From the NCBI GenBank assembly GCA_937952305.1, contig CALFZO010000024.1, positions 17,991 to 81,990 of the forward strand: a stretch of 64,000 nt of DNA, in the 5' to 3' direction. This DNA is from an uncultured Anaerolineales bacterium (GTDB lineage: Bacteria > Chloroflexota > Anaerolineae > Anaerolineales > UBA6663). The notes beneath the pieces were generated by a model. It had not been told where the DNA came from. It worked only from the letters and a program-made list of their open reading frames with translations, and did no database searches. Below, one piece after another: positions 39,783 through 50,178 of this stretch; the stretch's first letter is position 1, and every line of letters starts with the position of its first letter. The position numbers were made by a program, and so were the translations under genes.

Positions 39783-41033
39783 CTAGGGGAGGACGGTCCA
39801 GGGGTTGACGAAAACCCCGTTGAAGCGCAGTTCGAAGTGCAGGTGCGGGCCCGAGGCGCGGCCCGTGCTGCCCGCCAGGCCGATGATCTCGCCCTGGGTC
39901 ACGCTCTGACCGCAGGCCACGTTCCACTGGCTGAGGTGGGCGTAGACGCTCTCCCAGCCGTTGCCGTGGTCGATCACCACCAGATTGCCGTAACCCCAAT
40001 CGTTCCAGCCCGCATACGTCACCACGCCGTGATCGGCGGCGAAGAGCGGCGCGCCCGTGCCGGCGCGGATATCCAGGCCGCGGTGGATGAACGAGTAGTC
40101 GTACCCGGACAGGGTGCGCGCCTCGGCCGGCCAGACAAAGACGCCGCTGCCCAGGATGCCGGTATAGCCGCCCGGGCACTGCCCGAAGTTGCTGGCCGCG
40201 CGGGCGCTGGCCCGCGCCGTGCGCGGCAGGCTCGGCAGCACCCAGGCCTGGAGTTCGCGCGTCCCGCCCGGCACCACCAGCGCCGTGCCGGTCTGCAAAG
40301 CCGGCTGCTGCGGGTCCAGCTGGTTGCCGGGCCAATCCAGGATCGCCTGCGCCGGGACCCCGTAGAACTGGGCGATCTGCTCCACTGTGTTGCCGGCGGT
40401 CACAGCGTGATAGGTGCCGTCGACGGGCAGGATGGTCAGCACCTGGCCCGGCCGCAGCAGGTGGGGGTCATCCTTCAGCGTGAAGTAGTTGCCCCACAGG
40501 ATCGTCTCCGGCTTGAGGTTGAAACCTTCGGCGATGCCGAAGAGCGTGTCGCCGGACTGCACAGTGTAGGTGATGACGTCGGTCCGGCCGCGCGTGGGGA
40601 TGAGGGTGTGCGGGTCGGCGGCGCGCGCGAGGGCCGTGTTGTCCAGCACCACCGGCCCGAAAACCGGCGGCGCGGCGGCCCCGGCGCTGGCCGGCGCCGA
40701 GACCACGGCCTCCACCGGCGCAGAGACGGTGGGCGTGGGCGCGGCGGCCCCGGCGCTGGCCGGCGCCGAGACCACGGCCTCCACCGGCGCAGAGACGGTG
40801 GGCGTGGGCGCTGCGGCCGCCCGCGCCACGGCGATGGGCGCGGTCAGGTCGCTCAACACCGGCAGCCGCAACCGGCTGACGGCCATGACCCCTAGGATCA
40901 GGACCAACAGCAGCGCGTGCGAGACGTAGCGCAACACGGCTTCGCGCCAGCCGGCCGCGACCATGTCGGCCCAGATGCGGGCCAGCGCCGACGGAGGCTT
41001 GGAGGCCGCGCTGCGGGAAGGTTTAGGCGTCAT
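39783..41033 (-). CDS. LysM-M23 peptidoglycan endopeptidase
   Basis: The 416-residue protein has an N-terminal cytoplasmic stretch, one membrane helix (about 36-55), an Ala/Pro linker containing a perfect duplicated 23-residue segment, two LysM-like motifs (YTVQSGDTLFGIAEGFN and HAVTAGNTVEQIAQFYG) and a C-terminal M23/LytM metallopeptidase domain with zinc ligands in HRGLDIRAG and HLHFEL. It should cleave peptidoglycan cross-bridges at the cell surface. It lies 34 bp after its paralogue in a two-gene operon. Confidence 0.92.
   Translation of the reverse strand: MTPKPSRSAASKPPSALARIWADMVAAGWREAVLRYVSHALLLVLILGVMAVSRLRLPVLSDLTAPIAVARAAAAPTPTVSAPVEAVVSAPASAGAAAPTPTVSAPVEAVVSAPASAGAAAPPVFGPVVLDNTALARAADPHTLIPTRGRTDVITYTVQSGDTLFGIAEGFNLKPETILWGNYFTLKDDPHLLRPGQVLTILPVDGTYHAVTAGNTVEQIAQFYGVPAQAILDWPGNQLDPQQPALQTGTALVVPGGTRELQAWVLPSLPRTARASARAASNFGQCPGGYTGILGSGVFVWPAEARTLSGYDYSFIHRGLDIRAGTGAPLFAADHGVVTYAGWNDWGYGNLVVIDHGNGWESVYAHLSQWNVACGQSVTQGEIIGLAGSTGRASGPHLHFELRFNGVFVNPWTVLP
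40672..40809. repeat. Perfect 69-bp tandem duplication inside the LysM-M23 gene
   Basis: 40672-40740 and 40741-40809 are identical base for base. Being 69 bp it keeps the frame and doubles a 23-residue Pro/Ala/Val linker unit in the protein. Confidence 0.97.
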
Positions 41034-41067
41034 CGTTCCGGTCGACCGGCGGCCCGGCGGCGGGGCA

Positions 41068-42192
41068 TCAGGGCAAATACAGCCACGGGTTCACGCGCCC
41101 GTACTGGTCGCTGCGCATCTCAAAGTGCAGGTGCGCGCCGGAGGAGTTGCCGGTGCTGCCCGCCAGGCCGATGAGCTGGCCCTGGTAGATCGTGGCCCCA
41201 CAGCCCAGGTTGATCTGGCTCAGGTGCGCGTACGCGGTCTGCCAGCCGTTGCCGTGGTCGATGATGATCAGGTTGCCGTAGCCGCGCGTGCTCCAGCCGG
41301 AGAAGACCACCACCCCGGTGTCGGACGCGTACAGCGGCGCGCCCATGCCAGCGGCGATGTCCAGGCCGGGGTGGGTGTTGGGGCTGTAATCCCAGCCCGA
41401 GAGGTAATGGTTGTTGGCGGGCCAAACGAAGGTGTAGGTGCCCGTGGGGCCGGAGTAGTTGCCCGCGCACGAGCCCGGCTCACTGCTGCTGCCCGGGCCT
41501 CGGCTGGCGGCCGTCCGGGCGGCTACCGGCAAGGACCACGTAATCGAGTCACGCCAGCCGCCCGGGATGATGACGGGCTGGCCGTCGGCGATGGCCGGCT
41601 CGTTGGGGTCCATATCGTTGCCGGCGTAGCGCACAATATCCTCGACCGTGCTGTGAAAGGCCGTGGCGATCTTGTCCAGCGTGTCGCCGGCCTGCACAAT
41701 CCGCAGGGCGCCATCGACGGGCAGGATGTTCAGCTCCTTGCCGGGCACCAGCAAGTTGACGTTTTCAACCAGCTCGGGGTTGCCCCACAGGATCGTGTCA
41801 GGCTTCAGGTTGTACTTGGCGGCGATGCCGAAGATCGTGTCGCCCTTTTGGACAACATATTTCTCGATGGTCGCCCGCGCCCGCGTGGGGATGTTGGTAT
41901 CCAGGTTCGCGAGGCGCGTGACGAGGGCGGGCTCCGGCAGGGCGGCTGGCAAGGGCTCAAACGTGGGCAGGCCCGCCGGGGGCGGTGTCTGGGTGGCGGC
42001 CGGCGCCTGGAGCAGCGGCGCGGTGGCCTCCGCCCCCGGCACATCCAGGCGCGCAATCCACACGGCGGCCAGGATCAGGACCAGCGTCAGGACGTGAGAC
42101 GCCAGGCGCAGCCAAGTCTCAGGTGAGGCCATCCGCCGCAGCCAGGCCGCCGGATCAATACGATCCGGTGTCTTGTGTGATGGTGTCGACAA
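41068..42192 (-). CDS. LysM-M23 peptidoglycan endopeptidase (paralogue)
   Basis: This 374-residue protein has the same plan as its downstream neighbour: cytoplasmic tail, one membrane helix (about 28-47), two LysM-like motifs (YVVQKGDTIFGIAAKYN and RIVQAGDTLDKIATAFH) and a C-terminal M23 domain with HPGLDIAAG and HLHFEM. The start is probably the TTG at 42192, which has GGGAGGGAG about 10 nt upstream. The Pro/Ala linker is shorter and lacks the 69-bp duplication. Confidence 0.92.
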   Translation of the reverse strand: MSTPSHKTPDRIDPAAWLRRMASPETWLRLASHVLTLVLILAAVWIARLDVPGAEATAPLLQAPAATQTPPPAGLPTFEPLPAALPEPALVTRLANLDTNIPTRARATIEKYVVQKGDTIFGIAAKYNLKPDTILWGNPELVENVNLLVPGKELNILPVDGALRIVQAGDTLDKIATAFHSTVEDIVRYAGNDMDPNEPAIADGQPVIIPGGWRDSITWSLPVAARTAASRGPGSSSEPGSCAGNYSGPTGTYTFVWPANNHYLSGWDYSPNTHPGLDIAAGMGAPLYASDTGVVVFSGWSTRGYGNLIIIDHGNGWQTAYAHLSQINLGCGATIYQGQLIGLAGSTGNSSGAHLHFEMRSDQYGRVNPWLYLP

Positions 42193-42271
42193 AAAAGGGC
42201 TCCCTCCCCCACCGCGAAAAGTCTATCAGCCGGCGAGGACGGGCGTCAAGCGCACATAAAGACCGAGGTTG

Positions 42272-42301
42272 TTGGCTTGCGCCTACAGATTCGGCTACAA
42301 T
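42272..42301 (+). promoter_or_regulatory. Possible promoter of glgA
   Basis: TTGGCT (42272-42277) and TACAAT (42296-42301) separated by 18 bp, 33 bp before the glgA start. Confidence 0.5.
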
Positions 42302-42333
42302 CCCCGCACGATCTCTCCACTCGGAAAAACACC

Positions 42334-43782
<1,449 letters not shown>

Positions 43783-43805
43783 TGAGGCAGCCGACCTGAA
43801 CCCGG

Positions 43806-45050
43806 TCAGCGCGCGTCCGCCGGCGGTTCAGCCGCCCGGGCGCCGACCAGCCAGGCCAACGCCGGCCACAAAGCCACGGCCGCGGCCACGATGGCGGCCG
43901 CCACCGACACGCGGGTGGCCAATACGCCGAGCAGCAGCCCGCCGGCCAGCTGGCCGGCCGCCGCCACCTGGCCGCGCAGGGAAAGCCCGGTGGCGCGTAC
44001 GGCCGCCGGCAGCCGCCGATTGAGCCAGATCTCGGTCAGCGGCGTCGTGGCGGCGCTGAAGAGCACGCTGGCCCAGAACGCCGCCAACGCCACTGAAAAA
44101 TCACCAGTCAGCCCAAAGATCAAAACGGCCGCGCTGGTCAGCCCTGTGGACACGCCCAGGAGCGGCCCGAGCGGCTGGTGCCCGCCCCGCCTGAGCCAGC
44201 GGGTGGTGGCCTCCACGGCGGCCAGGCTGCCCAGCATGGCGCCCAGGTTGAACAGGCTGAACCACGCCACCGGCTGGAGGCCGGCCAGCGGCGGGAAGGC
44301 GTAGCCGCGCAGGAAGTGCGCCTCCCAGAAGCGGTCGATCCCTTCGCCGAAAATCCCCCAGAACAACGCCACCCCTAAGACCGTCAGCAGCGCCGGCTGA
44401 GCCCGCACCACGCCGAGGCCCGCGCGCAGCGTGCCGGCCAGCGCCGCGGCCGGGTGGGGGTCCCGCGCCGCCGGGCGGAAGCCCTGCTCAGGCATCGCCG
44501 CCGCCAAAACAACCGCCAGCCCCATCAGCAACACCCCACCCAACAGGATCGGCAGACCCACGTAGATCGAAGCCAGCCCCGCACTCAGCCCATTGCCGGC
44601 CAGGCCGCCCAGCTGCCCGGCCTGCGCGCCGCGCAGAAGCGCCGCTGACGCCTGCGCCTCGCCGACCTCGTCCGTGATCCAGGCGGTGAGGGCGCCGCTG
44701 AGAAAGGTCTGGCCCAGGCCGCGCACGACCTGGGCCAGCAGGATCACTTCAAAGCGCGGCAGCGCGCCCTCCAGCGCGAAGCCGGCTCCCGTCAGCAGCA
44801 CACCCAGCACCACCGACAGGCGCCGGCTGTACGTGTCGGCGACGACGCCCGTGGGCACCTCGCCCAGCAGCACCGTGGCTTGCAGTACCGCACCGACGAT
44901 GGCCAGCTGCAGCGGGCTCATCCCGACCACGGTCAGGTAATAGACCGAGAGCATCGGGAACGCCATCAGCTGGAAGCACCAGCTGGCGGCGTTGAGGCCG
45001 ACGTAGAGTGGATAAGCCGGCAGGCGCCGCCAGCGCGCGGACACGTTCAC
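43806..45050 (-). CDS. MFS transporter, multidrug-efflux-like
   Basis: The 414-residue protein has 12 predicted helices and the MFS motif-A-like loop GVVADTYSRRLSVVLG between TM2 and TM3. It resembles drug or metabolite exporters of the DHA1/MFS_1 type. The best start is the GTG at 45050, since codons further up encode Arg/Trp-rich non-family sequence antisense to nothing useful. It is the last gene of the long GNAT operon, 34 bp after a double GNAT gene. Confidence 0.87.
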   Translation of the reverse strand: MNVSARWRRLPAYPLYVGLNAASWCFQLMAFPMLSVYYLTVVGMSPLQLAIVGAVLQATVLLGEVPTGVVADTYSRRLSVVLGVLLTGAGFALEGALPRFEVILLAQVVRGLGQTFLSGALTAWITDEVGEAQASAALLRGAQAGQLGGLAGNGLSAGLASIYVGLPILLGGVLLMGLAVVLAAAMPEQGFRPAARDPHPAAALAGTLRAGLGVVRAQPALLTVLGVALFWGIFGEGIDRFWEAHFLRGYAFPPLAGLQPVAWFSLFNLGAMLGSLAAVEATTRWLRRGGHQPLGPLLGVSTGLTSAAVLIFGLTGDFSVALAAFWASVLFSAATTPLTEIWLNRRLPAAVRATGLSLRGQVAAAGQLAGGLLLGVLATRVSVAAAIVAAAVALWPALAWLVGARAAEPPADAR

Positions 45051-45084
45051 GCCTGGCCGCAGGCCGCTCGGCCGCAGGCCGCGC

Positions 45085-46092
45085 TCACCGAACCGGTTTG
45101 GCCACGGCGATAAAGCGCCGAACGGAAGTGAAGCCCAGGCGCTCGTAGATGCCCAGCGCGCCGGTGGGGTTCTGCGCGTCCACGCCCAGGAAGGCCTCGT
45201 CCAGGCCCTCGGCCCGGAACAGCCGCAGCGCCTCACACATCAGGGCCGCGGCCAGGCCGCGCTTGCGCCACGGCCGGCGCGTGCCGACCTTGTCCAGGTA
45301 GCCAAACGGCCGGGAGTCGGCGGAGAGCCCGTCGGTCATCACCCGGTTGAGGGTGTAGGCCGCCACCTGGTCGCCGTCCAGGGCGACGAGCGTCAGGTCC
45401 GGCCGGAAACCGGGATGGCCGATGATCAGGTCGCGCCAGTCGGCGGGCGTCTCGGCCTCGTAACCCCAGTGGTCGGCGAAGGCCTCGTTGTGCGCCTGGA
45501 AAAGGGCCTGATCCAGGTCCGGGCCGTAGCGCCGCAAGGTAAAGCCGGCGGGCAGCACCGCCGACGGCAGCGGTTCACGCAGGTCGCGGCGCATGCGGTA
45601 GAAGTAGCGGATCGGCTGGAAGCCGCGGCGCTCGAACAGCTCGAGCTCGTGGGTCACGTAGTCCGGCGCCGAGCTGCGCAGCGAGCGGGCCAGACCGGGC
45701 GGGGCCGCGCTCAGCCGTTCCGTGGCGCGCGCCTCCACCCAATCGAGCAGCGCGTCTTCCAGGCCGTGGCCGCGATGGGCCGGGTGGATGTCGAAGCGCA
45801 GCCAGGCGACGGCTTCGTGCTCGGGTTCCGGATGGGCGTAACAGCGGACATGTCCGGCCAGGCTCCCATCCGGGGCCAGCACAACCCGGGCATCGGCCGC
45901 CGGGTCCGACCACGGGTCGACAAAACCGGTCTCCAGGTCGGCCAGCGTCTCGACGCGTTCCAACTGGTCGGCGGCGGCGATGGCCAGAACCAGCGTGTGC
46001 AGCGCCGGCAGGTCCGCCTGCCGCAGCGGCCGCCAGGTGTAGTCCGCGGGCGTGAGCGCCGCCGGTGTAGGTGTCTTCGATCCAGTCGTCAT
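45085..46092 (-). CDS. Double-domain GNAT acetyltransferase
   Basis: The 335-residue protein starts at the ATG 46092, preceded by GAGGT. It has two GNAT folds, about 20-165 and 175-330. The C-terminal fold carries the acetyl-CoA loop RRPWRKRGLAAAL, followed by GVDAQNPTGALGIYERLGF; in the N-terminal one the loop (HPAHRGHGLEDAL) is still recognisable. The architecture matches mycothiol synthase (MshD)-like tandem GNATs, but the substrate is not predictable and no other mycothiol genes are here. It shares the RRPWRK(R/L)G loop with three other GNATs in the operon, so local gene duplication is likely. Confidence 0.88.
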   Translation of the reverse strand: MTTGSKTPTPAALTPADYTWRPLRQADLPALHTLVLAIAAADQLERVETLADLETGFVDPWSDPAADARVVLAPDGSLAGHVRCYAHPEPEHEAVAWLRFDIHPAHRGHGLEDALLDWVEARATERLSAAPPGLARSLRSSAPDYVTHELELFERRGFQPIRYFYRMRRDLREPLPSAVLPAGFTLRRYGPDLDQALFQAHNEAFADHWGYEAETPADWRDLIIGHPGFRPDLTLVALDGDQVAAYTLNRVMTDGLSADSRPFGYLDKVGTRRPWRKRGLAAALMCEALRLFRAEGLDEAFLGVDAQNPTGALGIYERLGFTSVRRFIAVAKPVR

Positions 46093-46172
46093 GATTACCT
46101 CATCTGTTTTCAGGTCGGTTTCGGCTTGAGCGCGAAAGCCAACGTTCATGGGCCGGCCCAGCGCGCCAGCGC

Positions 46173-46946
46173 TCAGGCCAGGCCCGCCTCAAAGCCCAGA
46201 TCGTCCGCGGTGACGGCGTGCTGCATCCAGACGTTGGGCTCGACGTACTCGGCGCGGTCACGCTCGCAGTCCACGCGCACCGGCACCAGCGCGCCCGGCA
46301 CGATGTAATCGCCGGTCTCCGGGAAACGCAGCCCGGTCCAGGCCTCCCACTGGGCGACCGTGCCGGGGATGCGCATGGACTCCGGGCAAACTTGCAGCAG
46401 CCGCGCGCCCAGAGTCTGGTGCGTCCGCAGCCACGGATCGAACAGGCGCCCGTCCGTGTGCGTCCAGGTGACGTAGCGCTCGATGGGCGTGAGCGGATAG
46501 CGGCTCTTGAAGGTGGGCCGCACCGGCGCGATCAGGGCCTTCAGCCCGTGCTGGGCGGCGGTAAAGCGCATGGCCTTGAGCACCAGGCGGCTGAGGCCCT
46601 GGCCTTGCCGATCCGGCGCGACGGTGGCCTGGATGGCGCAGAGCGTGTCCGGGGCGCGGCCCGCGTCCAGGCCGGCCACCGCGCGCTCGAAGGCGTCGTC
46701 CCAGCCGCCTGGCAGGCCGGCCAAGGTGCCGTCCCATGTCAGCGGCAGGGCATTGCCCACCGCCACCACCCGGCCGGTCTCGTCGAACAGCAGCGACTGG
46801 AACGCGGCGCAGTCGCCGTCCAGCCGATCCCAGAGCCGGTCGGCGACGGGGTCGTTGAGCATGAACTCCGGCCAGACCGACGGGTTGAGCACGCGGGCTT
46901 GCGCGAACAGGTCCGGGCGCGCGGCGTAGGTGGCGTAGTGCAGCAT
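46173..46946 (-). CDS. GNAT-like acetyltransferase
   Basis: The 257-residue protein has a single GNAT core with the acetyl-CoA loop DRQGQGLSRLVL (about 112-123) and a long C-terminal part (to 257) that resembles GNAT proteins acting on larger substrates. I cannot name the substrate. It begins 7 bp after the preceding gene in the operon. Confidence 0.78.
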   Translation of the reverse strand: MLHYATYAARPDLFAQARVLNPSVWPEFMLNDPVADRLWDRLDGDCAAFQSLLFDETGRVVAVGNALPLTWDGTLAGLPGGWDDAFERAVAGLDAGRAPDTLCAIQATVAPDRQGQGLSRLVLKAMRFTAAQHGLKALIAPVRPTFKSRYPLTPIERYVTWTHTDGRLFDPWLRTHQTLGARLLQVCPESMRIPGTVAQWEAWTGLRFPETGDYIVPGALVPVRVDCERDRAEYVEPNVWMQHAVTADDLGFEAGLA

Positions 46947-46953
46947 CAGGTCC

Positions 46954-47475
46954 TCATTCCGGCCGGGCGGCGCGGCTCCAGAAGAACTGAACCGGGCCGC
47001 GCCAGCGCTCGTCGTCCAGCACCGCTTCGCGGAAGTCCCCGCCCGTGTAGCGCCGGATGATCTGGCGCCAAAAGGCCTGGGCCGGCGTGTTGATCGTGAT
47101 CTCGCCCAGCTCCCAGGCGCCAGGATGACGCTCGAACAGGCTGACCGCCAGGTGCTCGCCCCAACCCTGGCGCCGGAATTTGCGCAGGATGAAGAACTCG
47201 TCCACCCAGGTGCAGTCCGTGCCCGGCGCGAGGTAGCTCTCGCCGCTCACCAGCCAGGCGAAACCCGCCCAGCGGCCGTCCACCTTGAGCAAGTAGTGGC
47301 GGGCCTGGGGCCGCTGCCAGACGTCGCCCCAGAAGGACGCCGACGTGAAGCTTCCGTCGACGCCGATGTCGTCGCCCGTCAGCTCGCTGAAGTCGTACTC
47401 GTAAAGCTCGAACAGACGCTCAAAGACCGGCCGCAGTTCGGCGGTCACGGACAGAATTTCCGATGGGACTTCCAT
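46954..47475 (-). CDS. GNAT acetyltransferase
   Basis: The 173-residue single GNAT domain carries DEFFILRKFRRQGWGEHLA as the strand-4/acetyl-CoA loop and AFWRQIIRRYTGGDF near the end. The ATG at 47475 has GGAGGCG upstream; an in-frame TTG two codons earlier is less likely. Substrate unknown. Confidence 0.87.
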   Translation of the reverse strand: MEVPSEILSVTAELRPVFERLFELYEYDFSELTGDDIGVDGSFTSASFWGDVWQRPQARHYLLKVDGRWAGFAWLVSGESYLAPGTDCTWVDEFFILRKFRRQGWGEHLAVSLFERHPGAWELGEITINTPAQAFWRQIIRRYTGGDFREAVLDDERWRGPVQFFWSRAARPE

Positions 47476-47493
47476 TCTCAACGCCTCCGCGGA

Positions 47494-48066
47494 TCAGGTC
47501 TTGTCGGTGGAGCCGTTGGCCTCGGCCGGGGCCGCCGGCTCCTGTTGCCGCAGCGCGGCCACGATCTCCGGATGCGGCCGCCAGGCGCCGTCGGCGTACA
47601 CGCGCTCATCCCACGGGAAGATCACCAGCGCATCGGTGGTCAGCGCCGCCACGTCGGGCCGCGGCTGCGCCCAGGAGTGGGCCACCAGCGCGGCCGTCAC
47701 CACGCGCGCGGCGCCGCGGGCGCGCACCCGTTCGGCGACCAGGCGCAGCGTTGCGCCGGTGTCGGCCATCTCGTCCACCACGGCCACCACCTGGCCGGCC
47801 ACCTCGGCGGGGACGTCCACGCGCCAGACCGGCTCGGCGAAGACGACCTGATCGTCGACGCGCCGGGTGACGCGCACCGGGTACAGCTCGCAGCGCAGGC
47901 CGCACGCCACCGCCGTGGCCGGGAACAGCCCGGCCCGCGCGATGCCCACAATCATGGTCACGCGCGCGGCGGCCAGGCCCTCGGCCAGGCGCGCCGCCAG
48001 CTCGGCGAAGCGCGGCCACGTGATGGCGTCGACGCCGGCGCGGTGAGCGTAGTCATAGCTCTGCAT
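47494..48066 (-). CDS. Phosphoribosyltransferase-family protein
   Basis: The 190-residue type I phosphoribosyltransferase fold has the PRPP loop VVAVVDEMADTGATL (about 96-110) and an N-terminal region IVGIARAGLFPA typical of xanthine/guanine or hypoxanthine enzymes. It could salvage a purine base or act as a regulator. Its place in an acetyltransferase operon is unexplained. Confidence 0.87.
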   Translation of the reverse strand: MQSYDYAHRAGVDAITWPRFAELAARLAEGLAAARVTMIVGIARAGLFPATAVACGLRCELYPVRVTRRVDDQVVFAEPVWRVDVPAEVAGQVVAVVDEMADTGATLRLVAERVRARGAARVVTAALVAHSWAQPRPDVAALTTDALVIFPWDERVYADGAWRPHPEIVAALRQQEPAAPAEANGSTDKT

Positions 48067-48081
48067 GATCGGCTCCCGCCT

Positions 48082-50154
48082 TCAGCCCGGCTGCCCGGCC
48101 GCCAGCCCCTCCCACTCGGCCAGCAGCGCTTCCAGGTCGGCCTGGGCATAGGCGTATTCTTCACTCAGCTCGCGCACGCGCGCATGGTCGTCGCCCGCTG
48201 ACTGCATCAGGTCGGTCAGCGTCGCCAGCTCGGCCTCCTTGAGCGCGATTTTCTCCTCCAGCGCGAACAGCTGTTGGGCGCGCTTCTTGGCGGCGCGGTC
48301 GGCGCTGAGGCTGCGCTTGGGCGGCTCCGGCAGCGGGGCGGCCGGCGGCTGGGCGGCGCGGGCCGCAACCGGCGCGCGGCCGTTGGCGGCCTTGCCGTTG
48401 ACCGCTGCGGGTGGAGCGGCCGGAGGCGCGGCCACGCCGCTCTTGGCCGCGACCCACTCGCGGTACGTGCCCTTGAACACGGTCAGCCGCCCGCCGCGCA
48501 CCTCCCACACTTGCGTCGCCAGCCGGTCGATCAGGTAACGGTCGTGCGAGACGAGCAGGATGGTGCCGGCGTAATCTTCGAGCACGTCCTGCAACACCTC
48601 CTGGGCCGGGATATCCAGGTGATTGGTGGGCTCGTCCAGCAACAACAGGTTGGCGCCTTCCAGGGCCAGGATCGCCAGCGCCAGGCGGGCGCGCTCGCCG
48701 CCGCTGAGCAGCTCCACGCGCTTGAAGACGTCTTCACCCCGGAACAGGTACTGCGCCAGGTAGTTGCGCGCCTCGCCCGGCGGCATGTAGCGGTGAGCCT
48801 GCAGCGCTTCCATCACGGTCTTCTCGGCCGGCAGCGCGTCCTGGGCCTGCGCAAAGTAGCCGACGTTCAGGCTGGCGCCGAGCTTGACCGTGCCGGCCAG
48901 CGGCGCCAGTTGGTCCAGCAGCGTCTTCAGGAATGTGGTCTTGCCGGCGCCGTTCGGGCCGACGACGGCCGCGCACTCGCCGCGGCGCAGTTCCAGGTCC
49001 GGCACGGTGAAGAGCGCGTTGCCGGGATACCCGACCCGGAGGCCGTAGGTGCGCACCACCAACTCGCCGCTGACGCGCTGCGGGTCCAGGCGGACCTTGG
49101 GCCGCGCCTGCCGGCCGCTGGGCGGCTCCAGCGCGTTGATCTGGCGGATGGCGTCCACGACGCCGATGAGGCTGGACGGCAGCGAGATACCCATCTCTGA
49201 CCAGCTCCGGCCGCTGCGCAGCGCCGGGAGGCCGTACTGCTCGATGACGAGCAGGTCCCGGTGGATGCGCTTGAGCAGGCCGACGGCGCGGGCGTTGGTG
49301 CTCTGGCGCGCGATGTTGCGCTGGACGAAGTCGATCTCCTTCTGCAGGCGCGCCTTCTCCTCGCGAAAGACCTGGCGGTGCCGCTCCCAGCGCTCGTCGC
49401 GCTGCAACAGGTAGGCGCTGTAGTTGCCGTGGAAGGCGTCGATGCCGGCGCGGCTCATCTCCCAGACCAGGTTGACGACATGGTCCAGGAAGTAGCGGTC
49501 ATGGCTGACGATGAGCAGGGCGCCCGGCCAATCGGCCAGGGTCTGTTCGAGCCACTCCACGGCATCGCTGTCCAGGTGGTTGGTGGGCTCGTCCAGGATC
49601 AAGAGGTCCGGCTGCTGCAGCAGCAGCTTGGCCAGCAGGGCGCGCGTCTTCTGCCCGCCGCTGAGGTGGCGCAGCGGGGTGGCGTGCTGGCCCTTGTCGA
49701 AGCCGAGGCCCTCCAGCGTCTGCGTGATGCGCAGCTCGTAAGCGTAGCCGCCGGCGTGCTCAAAGTCGGCCTGGGCCGCGCCGTACTCGTCCAGCAGCGC
49801 GGGCGAATGGTCGCCGGCCGCCATGCGCGCTTCCAGGTCACGCAGACGCACCTCCTGGGCGCGCAGCGCGTTGAAGACGGTGAGCATCTCGCCGAAGACT
49901 GTGTTCTCGTCGTCGGCGAAGGCCTCGATGGCCTCCTGGCGCAGGTAGCCCAGGCGCCGGCCGCGCGCGACGTGCACGCCGCCCGTGGTCGGCGCGCTCA
50001 GACCGGCCAGGATCTGCAGCAGCGAGGTCTTGCCGATGCCGTTGGGGCCGATCAGGCCGATCTTGCCGTCGTTCGGGACGGACTCGGTCAGGCCGCGAAA
50101 CAGGTCGAAGGCGCCGAACGACAGGCCGAGGTTGGAGAAAGACAGAATGGACAT
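48082..50154 (-). CDS. ABC-F family ATPase
   Basis: The 690-residue protein has two ABC domains without membrane segments: Walker A GPNGIGKTS and GPNGAGKTT, signatures LSGGQKTR and LSGGERAR, and the ABC-F Walker B ending DEPTNHLD in both halves. An interdomain linker of about 100 residues and a C-terminal Ala/Pro region plus charged coiled coil (about 615-680) are present. ABC-F proteins bind the ribosomal E site; some protect ribosomes from antibiotics, others are translation factors like EttA or Uup. The operon context (exporters, APH, GNATs) favours a protective role but sequence alone does not decide. Confidence 0.92.
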   Translation of the reverse strand: MSILSFSNLGLSFGAFDLFRGLTESVPNDGKIGLIGPNGIGKTSLLQILAGLSAPTTGGVHVARGRRLGYLRQEAIEAFADDENTVFGEMLTVFNALRAQEVRLRDLEARMAAGDHSPALLDEYGAAQADFEHAGGYAYELRITQTLEGLGFDKGQHATPLRHLSGGQKTRALLAKLLLQQPDLLILDEPTNHLDSDAVEWLEQTLADWPGALLIVSHDRYFLDHVVNLVWEMSRAGIDAFHGNYSAYLLQRDERWERHRQVFREEKARLQKEIDFVQRNIARQSTNARAVGLLKRIHRDLLVIEQYGLPALRSGRSWSEMGISLPSSLIGVVDAIRQINALEPPSGRQARPKVRLDPQRVSGELVVRTYGLRVGYPGNALFTVPDLELRRGECAAVVGPNGAGKTTFLKTLLDQLAPLAGTVKLGASLNVGYFAQAQDALPAEKTVMEALQAHRYMPPGEARNYLAQYLFRGEDVFKRVELLSGGERARLALAILALEGANLLLLDEPTNHLDIPAQEVLQDVLEDYAGTILLVSHDRYLIDRLATQVWEVRGGRLTVFKGTYREWVAAKSGVAAPPAAPPAAVNGKAANGRAPVAARAAQPPAAPLPEPPKRSLSADRAAKKRAQQLFALEEKIALKEAELATLTDLMQSAGDDHARVRELSEEYAYAQADLEALLAEWEGLAAGQPG

Positions 50155-50178
50155 AGCAGCACTCTCGGCGGCCGGCGC

